From: Aldrovandia affinis
Lineage: Eukaryota > Chordata > Actinopteri > Notacanthiformes > Halosauridae
Direction of reading: 5' to 3'
Assembly (NCBI GenBank): GCA_029706075.1
Contig: JAINUG010000195.1
Coordinates: 494,501-558,500, forward strand
Length of the DNA: 64,000 nt
Of the stretch, positions 22,146-46,421 are shown piece by piece. Within the stretch, counting starts at the first letter, position 1. Each line of letters opens with the position of its first letter. Under the pieces are notes generated by a model. The model saw only the letters and a list, made by a program, of their open reading frames with translations, did not search any database and was not told the DNA's origin. Position numbers and translations under genes: made by a program.

Positions 22146-23105
22146 ATATGTAAAGTGCTTATCATAAAAGAGATAAAGTTCATATCATAGGACAGTGATA
22201 AAATTGAAAGCCTCATCTGGTGTGAATACAGTATGATTAACCAGAGGAGACGTGTCACATGTAATATTAGAGTCGTAATCCATTGTTCGCTAATGGCATG
22301 AGCATGATTGAAAACAGAATGTTGTACCAACTACAAACTGGAAGCAAAGGTATGCACTTGGCAACTACCAAACCTGTAATTTGTTCAAATTTCACCCACG
22401 CACAGCGGGCCTGTGGCACCAAGAATTGTAAACTTTATACAAGAAAATAGTTGATGGAGCATAACTGATTCAACAGCGAATGTAAATAATCTCCCAACGG
22501 CTGACTCATAATCACCTGATGTCACATTGCTCACAGGAAGTTCTGTGAGACTCCAGACAGAATGACACCATGGTGGTCATGTGATCACGGCTCTGGCGTT
22601 CTTCATGGTCGGTTACCCTTTTGCGAAGACTTCTTTTTCTTTTTCAACAACGCTGTCCCACAGAGGGAAGTGGCTAGTGTCTGAACTGAGACCACGACTG
22701 AAAATAGCCTGGCGAACTGCAAGTGCAGTGGAATTTTCCGTGGAGTGGAACACAACCTGAGCCACGTCGTGTTCAGCAGGAAGACTGATGCTGTGACACG
22801 CGGCTTCATTTAAAACATTCTGCTGCGCCCCTGCAGACTGAGTGGACAGGGAGAGCGTGCCGAACTCCTCAAGGGAATCGATCCGCCCGCCAGCTTCCCG
22901 TCAGTGTCCGGTGACGAAACGGTGTACGGTTATGTCCCTCACCACACTCAACCGCCATTTCATGTAGTTATGGTCACATCTTGACTGCTAGCTAAGTTAC
23001 GTTGAGCCGGTGTAAGTAGCATTGTGCGCTGAATGAAACACTGAGCTGTAGTACAAAGGACAGCATTGCTGCCTCAGTGGCGTGGGATGGTGATAGACAA
23101 GCTAA

Positions 23106-23138
<33 letters not shown>

Positions 23139-23394
23139 ATATATGCCATTTATCAGACGCTTTTATTCAAAGCGACTTACAGGAATGAATGCATGCATCT
23201 TTCAGTATATGTGGTCCCAGTGGGATGTGTGTGTGTGTGTGTGACACACACTGATCTGCCTCGGCTTCTTTGAGTGAACCTATCACATGTGGCTGTCTTG
23301 CGCTCAGAACAAGAGACCACTCAGCAACCCTTTGGTTCCGTATGGTGTAAAGACTCAAAACATATGAAGTTGGTATAGACCCCTTATTTCAGTT
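22146..23394. other. no gene recognised; SINE-A tail and TG repeats
   Basis: A 5'-truncated SINE-A on the minus strand (about 23131-23226), flanked by (GT)n at 23107-23130 and 23226-23242. Remaining sequence unassigned. Confidence 0.5.
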
Positions 23395-23892
23395 AAGGAA
23401 AGACTGGTTCTGATTAAATAAGGATAAAAACTCGACATTTCTATGACTGCACAAGGGGTTCACAAACTTTCAAACATCACTGCAGATCAGGAGAAGGCTA
23501 TAAAAATGTTAAAATCACTGAACATGCCTTGAGTATGAGCACGGTTGTGTCAATCATTAAGGAGATGAAGATGTATCGTACCACCTGGACACTGAACTTA
23601 GATCAGACTGCCCCTCAGAACTTAGCCGCTGGGTGAGGAGGAAACAGGACTGCTTCAGGACACCACTGTGAGGCCAACGGCAACTTTGTAAAGAGCTGCA
23701 GGGCTCAGTGGCTGAAATATCAACAACATCCTGTCCCTCATGAAATGTGTATTTTTAAATTTTTTTTTTTTTGGATCAGATGAGGAAAAAAATTTGAACA
23801 TTTGGTCTGGTGCAAATCCAGCACTGTGCGTCTCCCAGCCAGCAGTCCAACTGCACTCGAGCATGGTGGCAGCAGCTTGGTGTTATGAACGT
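23395..23892 (+). pseudogene. Tc1-family transposon remnant
   Basis: AACATCACTGCAGATCAGGAG, ACCACTGTGAGGCCAACGGC, AAGAGCTGCAGGGCTCAGTG and GGATCAGATGAGG, then GCACTGTGCGTCTCC and ATGGTGGCAGCAGCTTGG, follow the order of a Tc1 transposase gene. Heavily frameshifted, with a T-run at 23761-23773. The SINE at 23893 lies at its right edge. Confidence 0.6.
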
Positions 23893-24046
23893 AATATACA
23901 TGCCAGTTAGCAGACGCTTTTATCCAAAGCCACTTACAGTAGTGAATGCATACATTTTTCAGTATATGTGGTCCCAGTGGGGATTGAACCCACAACCTAA
24001 GCATTTTCAACACCGTGCTCTACCTACTGAGCCACACAGAATCACC
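23893..24046 (-). repeat. tRNA-derived SINE-A
   Basis: Minus-strand full copy: TTAGCAGACGCTTTTATCCA, TTTTTCAGTATATGTGGTCC, reversed B box GGGGATTGAACCCAC and CTGAGCCACACAGAATCACC. Confidence 0.92.
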
Positions 24047-24049
24047 ACA

Positions 24050-24127
24050 TAAGAACATAAGAATACATAATGACGAGAACAGGTCGTTCAGCCCATCTAG
24101 GCTCGTCATGTCCTGATATAATGTTCT
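24050..24127 (-). repeat. CR1 LINE 3' end fragment
   Basis: AAGAACATAAGAATACATAA then ACGAGAACAGGTCGTTCAGCCCATCTAGGC is the reversed CR1 3' end, also seen at 59937. Confidence 0.8.
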
Positions 24128-24734
24128 AATAATGTTATGAGGATGCTTCTTGGCCGCAGGGACTGGGAACCGTGGCAAAATTGAGGAAGAAATGAATGGA
24201 ACAATCCTAAGGCAAGCAGGCCAGGAAAACTACTGAGACACAAACCCACGGGTGCTACAAGGCAGAGAAAGCTAGCTGCTAGTTTTTGCCATGTATGACA
24301 AGAGTGACAATAAGTCAGGAAGGTGAACTCCATTTAAATTGGCAGCCATAGCCCTATCTCTCTTCCTGCTGGTAGATGGCGTGTACAGTAGCAGGAAGGC
24401 CCTGCAGTTTAACAGGTCTCTAGCCAGCTGCCACCAGAGACAGCAGAGAGATGCGAGAGGGGAGGAGGGGCCGGATTGGATTGAGTTGCCGAACCCGAGA
24501 CCTGATGCCCTCCGCCAGCAGAAGATGAGCGCAGGTTTGGGGCAGGTGCACCTCCCTGCTGTGTTTAAGAGCCAGGAGAGGACATGGCAGCTGGATGCTG
24601 AGGCTAGTTTACAGAGAAAGCTTGAGAGAGGAGAGCAGGAGCTGACCCGTCCACCATCAGACACGGACGCCGAGCGCAGCCTGAGACCGAGAGGTAGCCC
24701 CAAGGACGGCACACTCTGAAGATATCAGTCTCCT
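24128..24734 (+). other. unrecognised open stretch, no clear gene
   Basis: A 126-codon frame (24339-24719) is rich in Gln, Arg and Glu and reads like coding sequence in places (GPDWIELPNPRPDALRQQKM), but I recognise no family and see no supporting exons. Could be a retrogene piece, a LINE ORF1 remnant or chance. Confidence 0.25.
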
Positions 24735-25045
24735 CTTTTATTTTATTTTTAAAATTTTATTTTTCAGATTTTACCCCGTTTTTCTCCCAATTTGGTAGCC
24801 AATTACCCGTGTGCTTAGTTCAATCCCCCTTCCCTCATAGTTTGCTGCTGTAGTCCTGTGACCGGCAGTGACAAGGGCGAAGCGCTGCCTCCTCCGAGAC
24901 AATACTCGTCGTACTGTCAACTGTAATTCCAGTACCCCAGAACCACTCCTGTGCGCAGTGAACTGTGTGTGTCGGCTTCCCTCCCCCTCCCTGGGGCGGA
25001 CAGCCAATTGCCACCCCGGTGGCACTCCTGACCAGAGCCCAATCT
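24735..25045 (-). repeat. tRNA-derived SINE-C
   Basis: Minus strand: CAGATTTTACCCCGTTTTTC, CCCAATTTGGTAGCCAATTA, GGGCGGACAGCCAATTGCCA and GCACTCCTGACCAGAGCCCA. The tRNA head is truncated. Confidence 0.85.
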
Positions 25046-25560
25046 CCTCTTTTATTTAAACATTTTCTTTGGTCTCATCTTGTGTCTCTGGGGCAGCCAT
25101 GTTGTGTTGCTTTAGAAAGGCATCCAGTGGACTGTATACGATGAAGGGCTGGTATTGCACGTACTGCTGGTGGGTGTATGCATTTTATTCTTGTACCTTT
25201 CTTTCTTTCTTTCTTACACGTTTTGGCCCGAGAGATTTCATGTGTATTTATGCATGTTATCGTGGACACATTATCATTATCAACTGAATGTATCAACGCT
25301 GAATTCATTTTCAAAGGGAAAAAGGCAAATCGGAGTGTTCTTCGCAGTCCTCCAGCTCAGCTGGTGGAGGGTAAACGGTTCTGCACGCTGGCATCCTGCC
25401 CATATTGCTTGTGAACGGAACTCCACTACCATTGCCTTGGCAACCAGGTTAAGCAAAGACATACTGCAAAGCTGCCGATTAATTCCATGCATCAAAGTAA
25501 CAGTAACACCATCACTCTATATCTCAGATAAATGATTATCTCTGTCTCAGATGTGTAACA
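25046..25560. other. no gene recognised
   Basis: Unassigned; (CTTT)n at about 25197-25214. Confidence 0.45.
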
Positions 25561-26152
25561 GTAACACTGTTGTCATCACCACTGCTTACATGGTCAATAC
25601 AGCTTCTTGAAATATGTATCCTTGCTTAAAACCTCCTCAAGATCTTCAAACCCTACACACCTGCCAGACCTCTCCATTCTGCTACCTCAGGACGCCTAGC
25701 ACCTCCCCCCCTCCGCACCTGCGCTTCCAGGTCACGTCTCCTGTCGGTTCTGGCTCCACGATGGTGGAATTACCTTCCTGTGGAAATCAGAACAGCTGAG
25801 ACCCTCGCCACCTTCAAGCGACGACTGAAGACTCACCTCTTCAGGGTGCACCTCTCCCCGTAGTCCGGTTTTGTTAACTTAGGGACATAGTTGCTTAGTT
25901 TACATGTCTACTTGTTTATGTATTGTATTAGGCTTAGGCATTATTTCCTGCATTGAGTGCTTTACTGCTACCTCTGAATTGTGGCTACAGATTTACCTAC
26001 AGGGTCCTAGTTTAATAGCACCCAGGAATTGTACTTCCCACTAGGGTGGCTTTCAGCTAAACTGTTCTTGACTACGGTTAACACTTTGTTGTAAGTCGCT
26101 CTGGATAAGAGTGTCTGCCAAATGCCTATAATGTAATGTAATGTAATGTAAA
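25561..26152 (+). pseudogene. L2-type LINE: ORF2 C-terminus and 3' UTR
   Basis: 25640-25862 corresponds to the conserved end of an L2 polyprotein: the CACGATGGTGGAATTACCTT, CTTCAAGCGACGACTGAAGA and CTCACCTCTTCAGGGTGC blocks give the WW-D-LP and TFKRRLKTHLF-like motifs with small frame breaks. A 3' UTR follows, ending TAAGTCGCTCTGGATAAGAG TGTCTGCCAAATGCC and an (AATGT)n tail. 5'-truncated, as is usual for LINE copies. Confidence 0.88.
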
Positions 26153-26180
26153 ACTTCCCCCCCCCCCCAAAAAAAATGTA

Positions 26181-26352
26181 CTAACCTTTTCCTTCCCGGT
26201 GTTACAGGTATGGTACGCAGCCGCCAACAACGATGTCTATCGCTGTATTCCTGCACTGATCTCTTGCGTGAACAATGATCTTACCATGTATTAATGCACA
26301 TCTTGTAAGTCGCCCTGGATAAGAGCCAAATGCTGAAAATGTCAAATGTAAC
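26181..26352 (+). repeat. L2-type LINE 3' end
   Basis: CCTTTTCCTTCCCGGTGTTA, CGATGTCTATCGCTGTATTC, TATTAATGCACATCTTGTAA and TCGCCCTGGATAAGAGCC; same subfamily as 411-700. Confidence 0.88.
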
Positions 26353-26837
26353 ACCATCCCTCTCTATATCTTACATAAAGGATCACCTCTGTATCAGATG
26401 TGATTTATTTTGTTTTTAGTCTTTCCCCCCAAGATGACGAGCACCTTAAAGAGCACAAAACGTGCCTGAGAGACACAAAGGGAGATTTCACGCAGGGGCC
26501 TCGCCGGAGGGGAATTGACAGTGACACCCGCGGTGTTGTCTTTAATCTGTGAGAGTGCTCCTGGGCTCTCCCCTGCGCGCGACGCTGCTGATTGATTTCG
26601 GCGGTGTCCCGCGGGATCGGACGCGTGCGGTCTGAAGGGCTGTAGCGACGCCTCGCTTTATAGCCCCACTCGTCTCTCTCTGGTTACACACCCCACGGCG
26701 AGGTCGCTGAAGGCCCTGGTCCTCAACATCAATCTCTCAGGAACGTTAGCGGTCACGCGGCCTGTGGCTCCAGGGTTTCCCCCGTGTGGGTCTGGACCTC
26801 TACAGGTGCCAGATGCATGTCTGTAGCTTTTTTCGTT
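26353..26837. other. no gene recognised
   Basis: GC-rich block at 26490-26720 without a recognisable coding exon. Confidence 0.4.
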
Positions 26838-27315
26838 TGTTTTTCAAATGTTTCAGTTTTTGGGGAATTTGCTTGCCAATTATGCCCTCTATTTATTTCA
26901 ATTCACCCTCCCCCATGAGTCTGCTGCCCGTTCTACAATATGTCGATCATTGCTGCTTTTCACACATTGTAAAAAGTATTACCATATATTTAATAGCATA
27001 TATTTTTGGAACAAATATTGGCATGTATTGTCAAATATATGTGCAGTCCTTTTATGTATTCAAATGTATTTGTCATTATATGTCAGTATACGTTTGTTGC
27101 GTAAGGGAGGCAACGGTCTGCAGCAGCCCCAGTGTTGCACTGTGGAAATATGACCACCATCATCACCATCATCATCACCATCAGAGAGGAAAAATCTGCA
27201 CCCTCTGGTCCATGAGCAGTGTACGGTGCAGTCGTCAGAGGGTCATGGGTTTGAATCCCAACTGGGGACATTGCCATTGTACTTGCTGGCAATCTACTTG
27301 TTTGGGTAAAAACAC
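26838..27315. repeat. SINE fragments and (CAT)n tract
   Basis: Truncated SINE-C on the minus strand (26838-26935), unassigned AT-rich DNA, (CAT)n at 27151-27181 and a decayed plus-strand SINE-B body at about 27220-27315 (GGGTTTGAATCCCAACTGGG then GACATTGCCATTGTAC). Confidence 0.65.
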
Positions 27316-29149
27316 CAGTGGGTTGTGTAGGCCCTTAATAATTGTGTCTGTTAGGAAATTAATCAACAAGCACTCTGCAGAGATGCACATTTAAGAGTGT
27401 TACTGGCATGGGAACTGCTTTCTGTTCTCGGAGAGCTGAATTCTTGGTATTTAAAGATAAAGTTGGTACGTGTAGATGGAGAGATACAGTTGGTCCCGGA
27501 ACAGAGAGAGAGGGAGGATCGGTTTGTTTTTGACTCGGTTGCTCGTTGGGTGACTGACGCAGGACTGAAACCTGGGGGAAGAGGTGTTAAAACCGAAACT
27601 GCACTTAACGCCCAGTTAACCAGAGCGGCACAGCCAGCGCCGGGCTTGATGAGCCAGGGGCGGGGCCCCGCCAGGCGCCGGGCTATTGTTCCAGGCCCCT
27701 TTGTTACCTGCTCAAGCTGAACTCCTGCACATGTGGGCGCAAGAGGGTTTGGTGAGCGATGAGTCAGCGATGACATCAGCGGCTGCAGAGGAGCCGATTG
27801 GCCACGGTGCTGCAGCTTGGGATTAGAACCTTCATCCCTGTGGCCGGGGCACAGCTGCGGACTGGAAAGAGGACTGGGGCTGCTGTTCGGGTCCACTTGG
27901 TCGTGGTGGAGGCCCCGTTGCCGTGACAATTTGGAATGCATGCACTTATAGACAGAGGATACTACGTGTCCCAGAATGCAGCAGCTCTGAGCTGGGACCT
28001 TCCCTCAGCACAGAGGAACAAAACCGCAATGGGCGGGTTTCCCTTCACGCCTCGGCCACAGGCCTCTGCCCACTGACCCGCATATCTGAGGGCCAGGACC
28101 ACTATATGAAATTGATTATATACGATTCATATGGACCAGCAGCTTTCAAAATAAACACAAAACAGGGTCAACCGTGTGACTGAAAGCTCTTAAGGAATAC
28201 CGTTGTTGTTTTTTCTCCACTGCGCGATTATTAGCAGTGCCTCTCGCGTTTTCATTCCATACACGTGTGGCGGTGGAAATTCCGTTTTAAAAGTCGGCAC
28301 GCGTTTGAAAACGAACCCCAAGGGAAAGTGTTCTGTTGTGTCACATACCAAGCCTCACCACGTCAGTGGTGCTCGCGGAAGCTGATCTGCAGTCGCTTGT
28401 GTACAACCACTGACCACGTTACCTGGGTTTCATTCCCACACTAATTCACCCTAGATGCCCTTAAGGAAGGAAAAAGAAAAATCCAGCAGAAACTGTGAAG
28501 TTTTACACCCTTGATAAGCTGGACTTTGAGGGATGGGAGGTGTCTCTTTCAGTGGAAGCAGTCACTCGGCGGAGCGAGCCTACGGCCAAATACCTCTGAG
28601 AAGTGGAGCAGCTCCTCTGGTTTCAGTGCCACACGCACGCACACCTCCGCAGTGTGAGGCCTCCCTGCTGCACCGCTGACAAGGAGCAGTGTTTCAGCGG
28701 GGCGGCCACAGCCAACTGACCCACGGCCGTGCCATTTCCCGGAAGGTGGATTTCTGCCAACAGCAGTTTTTATTTTTTGCTTCTCCTCTTTCCCCTGAAA
28801 GAGAGCTGGGATCGATCTTTCACGCGTTTCATTCTCACCATAAAAATAAGCGGCTCATTTAGACCCAGATAAGCAGGCGAGGTGAGCCAATTGCTCAATT
28901 AAAGCCACCGATACAGACACAGTTAAGCGATTTTTATTGAGTAACAATAAAAATTGTCAGGCCCTGCAGTTCCCTAGGAACGGGCTTGGCCACCACTGGA
29001 CGATCAGCTCAGTGGGACTGACCGTATCTGAGGAGCTGAAGCTGAATATTAGATCAGTGGGGGCTCAAGGGAAGGCCACATCATTCAACGGACCATTTTG
29101 GAAGTGCACAGAAATATGTATACCTACTGTGATTATATTAATATATATA
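27316..29149. other. no gene recognised
   Basis: Mixed, partly GC-rich DNA downstream of mras. Frames of about 100 codons at 27.4-27.9 kb lie on opposite strands and match nothing I know. Confidence 0.4.
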
Positions 29150-29430
29150 TATTTTTAAATCTGTTTCTGATTTTTTCCCACATTTTTCTCCCAATTTAGT
29201 GCCCAATTTCACCCTCCATTTCTTTCGATTTGCCCTCCCCCACAAGCTCGCTGCCCATCACTATGGGACAAGCTAATAACCCAAGGCTGGTCCACCTCCT
29301 CCGATATGAAACTCGCCCACCTACTTTGTAGAGACACCCTTACACGCTTCTTGGCGAGTTTGTGCCGGCTCACCCTCCCCCAGGGCGGACAACCAATTGC
29401 GACCCCCGATCAGGGCTCCCGGCCGGAGCT
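29150..29430 (-). repeat. tRNA-derived SINE-C
   Basis: CATTTTTCTCCCAATTTAGTG, TTCGATTTGCCCTCCCCCAC, GGGCGGACAACCAATTGCGA and CCGGAGCTGGACTGGCGCAG on the plus strand mark a reversed copy with a missing head. Confidence 0.8.
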
Positions 29431-29534
29431 GGACTGGCGCAGTCAAATTAAACGCATCAATTTGACACGTTATTCATTTATACAGCTGGATATTTTAACT
29501 GAACCCTAATCCATAAACCACTACCTTAGTGCGC

Positions 29535-29916
29535 CTCTCATCTGCATTCCCGGTTTTATTCATTCAAACATTATCTGTGTTTGTCAAAACTGGAACAACT
29601 ACAGCACAAAAAAAATACAAATGTACAGCAACAAAGTCACGTGAAAATATGTTGTATTCAGAGAGCTTTGAATGGCCTTTTTTCCCCCCATCACAATGTC
29701 TTTTTATTTTCGCTTTACAGATCTTTACCTTTGTGGTTCAGATTAACAGGCAAACGGTCGTTCCCTCAGCCCCACAAGCTGAGCAGTGTGCTGTGCTGCT
29801 AAACCAGGTGCACAGTACAAAAGTGAACAGTAATAAATTAGTACAAAAACAAAAGTAGCAAAATCATATACCAATACATAAAAGACAATTCAACTTCAAC
29901 GGCTGACATCACCCCC

Positions 29917-29957
<41 letters not shown>

Positions 29958-31356
29958 GTATTATAGAAGTTTTATACTCCTTTCCCCCACCCACCCACCC
30001 CCCACCCACTCCTTTCTTCCCCCATTTCCTCTGTATCAAAACAAATCGCCACTGCGGTCAGCAATTGCTTCATTTTTGTGTAAGTGTCTCCATTTCTTTG
30101 TTCACAGAGGAACAGGCTGTCACGCAAAAAATCTTTTTTTTTTTTTTTTTTTCTTTTTTTCCTCAGCAGAGATCAGTTCACCAGAAACCACACAAATATT
30201 ATGGGATGGCAGTGATACAGAGCACGAACAACAGGGCTTTACATACAGTGTTCCACCCTCGGACCGACCGTCACTTCCTCAAATTAATAGGCCGAACCTA
30301 CCCTCAAAACACACGCAAATATGTATAGAGAAATGTATTAAGAGTGCACAGGGGACGTCCTTCACAGAGTCATTTATAGACCAGCTTGGCAAGCACCCCG
30401 GTTTGGGCCAAACATTTTATAAAAAGGGTGGAATTGAGCAATCTCAAACATGCCAATATAAAAAAAAAGGCAAGTCTTGTTAGAAATCTGAGGTTTTTTT
30501 TTCTTCTTTTCTTTGTATAACTTATGGGCTGTGTTTTGGCTGCCTTCCAGCCTTTGACACAATGTCTGGAGTCCCCACCACCCGCACGGCACCCCCGCCC
30601 CCCGCCCGCCCGCCCGCCCGCCCGGCACCCCCACCAGCTGGAATTCATTTGGAGGTCCGAGCTCTCGTTCGCTTCACTTTCACTTCAGTTTGCTGGCAGC
30701 ACAGCTGATCCTAATGCAAACAGCCACGTCCTTTCTCCCTTGCGTTTCTGCCTCTCTCTGTCTCTCCCTGTCTCCCTCCCTCTCTCTCTCTCTGTCTCTG
30801 TCTCTGTCTGTTTCTCTCGCTCTCCCTCCCTCTAGCCTGTGGACCAAGAGAACTTCCCTTCTCGTCTAGGGGGGGGGGGGGGGAATAAATAAATATGAAG
30901 GCCAAGCTTCCCCCTTGAATACTCATCTCTTGGTTTCACACGACTTCCACGGCACGGACACATTCACAAGACCACTAGACAACATGAGCTAACAAACAAG
31001 GGGCCCCCCTTGCACACAGAAATGACTCTGAAACATCTCAGCGTCCAGCTGCAGGCAGAAGCACCAGTACAGGACTGAACATCACTTTCTTCCCTTCAGT
31101 AAAAGCCCTCTTGGGTCAACGTCCCCTGCCCCCAGGATGGAGGACAGACACATTCGACCAGGAGGGGCGTGGTCTCCATATACAGCGGACAGTACCTCGT
31201 CCCCTTCGCCCCCTTCATTTTGGGGCATTCTGCGTCTGAGTCTGAACGGTCAAAGTCTTGCTTCTCGGGCTACGTCCCGGCTGTCTCGGCTGGTTCGAGA
31301 GAAAGGTGTGCCGGTCGGTGGCTCTTTTAAAACAGGCGGCGTGGCGAGGGAGCCCT
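29535..31356 (-). other. mras: probable mras 3' UTR
   Basis: Continuous non-coding sequence after the mras stop, with microsatellites but few dispersed repeats. On the minus strand AATAAA signals occur at 29560-29555 and, less likely, 29708-29703 and 28938-28933. The 29555 signal is preferred because a minus-strand SINE begins just beyond it (29150-29430). Inside are (CTGT)n at about 29915-29957, an A/T homopolymer at about 30131-30160, a G/C-rich (CCCG)n block at 30598-30625, a CT-rich block at 30752-30835 and a 17-18 nt G run near 30868. The true 3' end is not determinable by eye. Confidence 0.45.
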
Positions 31357-43520
<12,164 letters not shown>

Positions 43521-43521
43521 C

Positions 43522-43600
43522 GAGTAACGATTTGATGCTACACCAGTAAACCACCCACTTTCCAGACACGTTGCCCTCATAATTCGCCTTCTTCGCTCAG
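43522..43600 (-). other. mras: candidate non-coding exon 1 of mras (5' UTR)
   Basis: On the minus strand a near-consensus donor, ACTCG|GTAAGTTG, lies with its GT at 43520-43519, about 3.7 kb upstream of the first coding exon, so the exon would end at 43521. MRAS genes commonly have untranslated first exons, so this is a reasonable 5' UTR exon. Its 5' end is not defined; the right boundary given is arbitrary. An alternative is a promoter nearer the coding exon in the GC-rich 40.0-41.6 kb stretch. Confidence 0.35.
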
Positions 43601-44542
43601 AAGGCAATAGTCAACGGTTGTATATAATTCATGAAATCAAAACGCATTCCGATTCCTCCACGCGACAAAGGGCCAGTCAAGTCCGCTGTGAAATTTACAC
43701 TGTAGCAATTCTTTATATTGCAACAGCTGATACTATAAATAGCACTACCTCGAGGGGGAGGATGGTTTTGCCAGCACATCGTATAATAGGCAGTATACAT
43801 ATATTATTTATATTCACAGCTTAAAAACAAGTAAAAATGTAAGACATAATATTTCACTTCATTTAAAAAAGCGTAATTTCAACGTCTTGCAAGAAAACGT
43901 CATTTAATGGTCTACCACATCCCTTCATCGTATAAATGGTATATTCCACCATGTTGATCCTGGTCGGCTCAATTTTAAGGCGGAATATGTGTCAAATCCG
44001 GTACTATGTTCGCATAGCATGAAATACAATTAGATATTGATGGCATGTGCCAATATTCTGAAGTAATTGCTGTAAAATAATAGATATTAAAACATTTTAA
44101 GGGACTGTGTTCGTTATGATTTATATTTTGTGACCCAGTCGAATATTAATGGAGGGCAGCATTAAATGAATATTTTATTGTTTCTGACAAACTGCACAAA
44201 CATTACCTTGAAGCAATAATTATGTCCCTCTAAATGTATGTGCATGAGCTATATCTGTCATGATCTCTTCATTGATTATTCTAACACAAGATTAGACAGT
44301 ACAATGCTTAGTTTTAGCTGCATTGCATACTGAGGGCAGCGCAGTACATATTCCATTCATATAAAGTCATCACATAAGTAATTACTGTGTAACTGGTATA
44401 CATAAGTGCCAGATTATGTAACTTAATGTAGGGTCATGTTTAGGGTGTGTGGATCAAAATTACTGTTGGCTTTTGGTCTAGGGGACAGAGACAAGGAAGG
44501 GGAATGGTCAACAAAAATAACACACTACAACATAAACCACAA
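43601..44542. other. upstream flank of mras, no gene recognised
   Basis: AT-rich. No clear TATA or CpG-dense promoter could be tied to the candidate exon 1. Confidence 0.35.
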
Positions 44543-44825
44543 ACTTGACAATTCATTTAAATTCAAATTGTATTTGCATAGCACTTCTCAGAGAGCACAG
44601 TCACAAAGATGATTTACAGAAAATATGAAAACACATAAAAAACAATACCAGGCCTGAACCCCCAAAAAGGCAGAAAGTGAGGCAAAAAACTCCCCAGTGG
44701 GAAGAGAAAAGCACTCCAACAGTGGCAAGGAATAACTCAACAGCGGGAAGAAATCTCAGGAGGAACCCGTCTTTGAGGGGGAGTCCATCCTCCGCTGGCT
44801 GGCCCAGATGTCTGTAGCAAAACCC
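44543..44825. repeat. dispersed fish repeat (non-coding)
   Basis: TTGTATTTGCATAGCACTTC, AGTCACAAAGATGATTTACAG, AAAAACTCCCCAGTGGGAAG, AGAAATCTCAGGAGGAACCC and GGGGGAGTCCATCCTCCGCT form a phrase series widely repeated in teleost genomes. Family not named; orientation unresolved. Confidence 0.6.
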
Positions 44826-44942
44826 TGTGTCACACATTTACTGTGTTATACACTTACCCCGTAACATAAACACTTTGCAATTACATGTTTGGGTTGCACA
44901 CTTAGTATAAAGTGGAACTGCTTGTTTTTACTGTAGTCTAAT

Positions 44943-45120
44943 ACATTTACATTTTACATTTTAAGCATTTAGCAGACGCTCTTATCCAGAGCGACTTACA
45001 AGATGTGCATAAATACATGGTAGGAACAATCATAGTTCGCGTAAGAGATCAGTGCAGTAATACAGCGATAGACATCATTGCAGGCAGCTGCGTACCATAC
45101 CTGTAACACTGGGAAGGATA
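44943..45120 (-). repeat. L2-type LINE 3' end
   Basis: TTTTAAGCATTTAGCAGACG, TTACAAGATGTGCATAAATAC, GAGATCAGTGCAGTAATACA and CTGTAACACTGGGAAGGA; minus-strand copy. Confidence 0.88.
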
Positions 45121-45355
45121 GCATAATAAACTCTATGTATAATGTTGTTATTTCCACTTACAGCACTTACCTGTGAGGCTTTTGCCAAAATAACCTGTGC
45201 CTGTCATACACTCCCATCCCTACCCCCTCCAACCCCATTCCATATCAAGGAGACATAAACTGTGTGCAGGACCAGCTAGCATTTCTCATGAAGCACGTAT
45301 TTAAGTGCTTGCTATTAACAATTAAGTTCAATTTGTATGCATTTCTTGTGTTCCT

Positions 45356-45509
45356 TCATAACATAACATATGCCATTTAGCAGACACTTTTATCCAAAGT
45401 GATGTACAGTAGTGAATATATTTTTCAGTATATGTGGTCCCAATGGGAACTGAACCCACAACCTAAGCATTGTCAGCACCATGCTCTACCTACTGAGCCA
45501 CACAGAGCC
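45356..45509 (-). repeat. tRNA-derived SINE-A
   Basis: ATATGCCATTTAGCAGACAC, TTCAGTATATGTGGTCCCAA, reversed B box GGGAACTGAACCCAC and CTGAGCCACACAGAGCC. Confidence 0.92.
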
Positions 45510-46400
45510 ACATTGTGTTTCTGGTGCACAATGGTTCAATTAACCACGGTTCAATCAACTTTTGACGATGAGACAAACGCAGGAAAGTTGACAGTGTAAC
45601 CAGTTTAATGTGGTTAATATGCACAAACGCAAACCTATACGCAATCCCTAGTCATGGGAGCCATTTCTAATCAGAGTGAGCCAGGACCAAGGAGGAGGAG
45701 AACAGGAAGCACTCTCGAAACCGACACAAAAGCAAGGAAGTTGGGCAAAGCGGGGCAAAGCCTGATCCAAGACAGCTGTCCCAGCAGAAAAACAAGTTCA
45801 CAAGCACTCGCAGCCTGAAACCTTTGAATGGTTTTATTTTTTTAATGCAAACGATTCTGACTAAATTACAAAAAAGTTTGAATGTTTAAAAGACATCTTC
45901 AGTACATAGGTTTGTGCTGTCTTACTTGAGTATTTTATAAATACTACTATTACTACTATTAATATTGTTATTATTATTATTATTATTATATATTCATATT
46001 ATATATTATTAATAATACTACTACTACTACTAATAATAATAATAATAATAGCTGCAAGCCACAAATTAACATGGGCTAAACACAAAGAAAATGTATTCCA
46101 CTGTGCATATTTTTATCACAGAAACGATAATTACCAAGACTGAAGGGTAGTTCAAAGATTCTGTGTGAAATGTATCATGGCGACCAAACCAGAGGTTCCC
46201 GATAAAAACTGTATGTCTTGTGCATTGCATAAAAATATCCACCATGTTCTGGAATACATGGTGTCGGTGCATGGGACATATAATTTTTCTTTTACATTCG
46301 GGGATGTTGTGTGGCCTAAAACAAAACAAAAATGCACGGTGTCATAGCGTTTACCTACCTACTTCTGCTTCCGTGAGATCAGCTCTAGTCTTTGCACTCC
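45510..46400. other. no gene recognised; TTA/TAA microsatellite
   Basis: An AT-rich block at 45940-46050 runs from (TTA)n to (TAA)n and could fold on itself. Otherwise unassigned. Confidence 0.5.
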
Positions 46401-46421
46401 TGTCAACAAATACCCGTGCTC

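Noticed and set aside
27151-27184. Polyhistidine-coding stretch
   Set aside because: It is a (CAT)n microsatellite within non-coding DNA.
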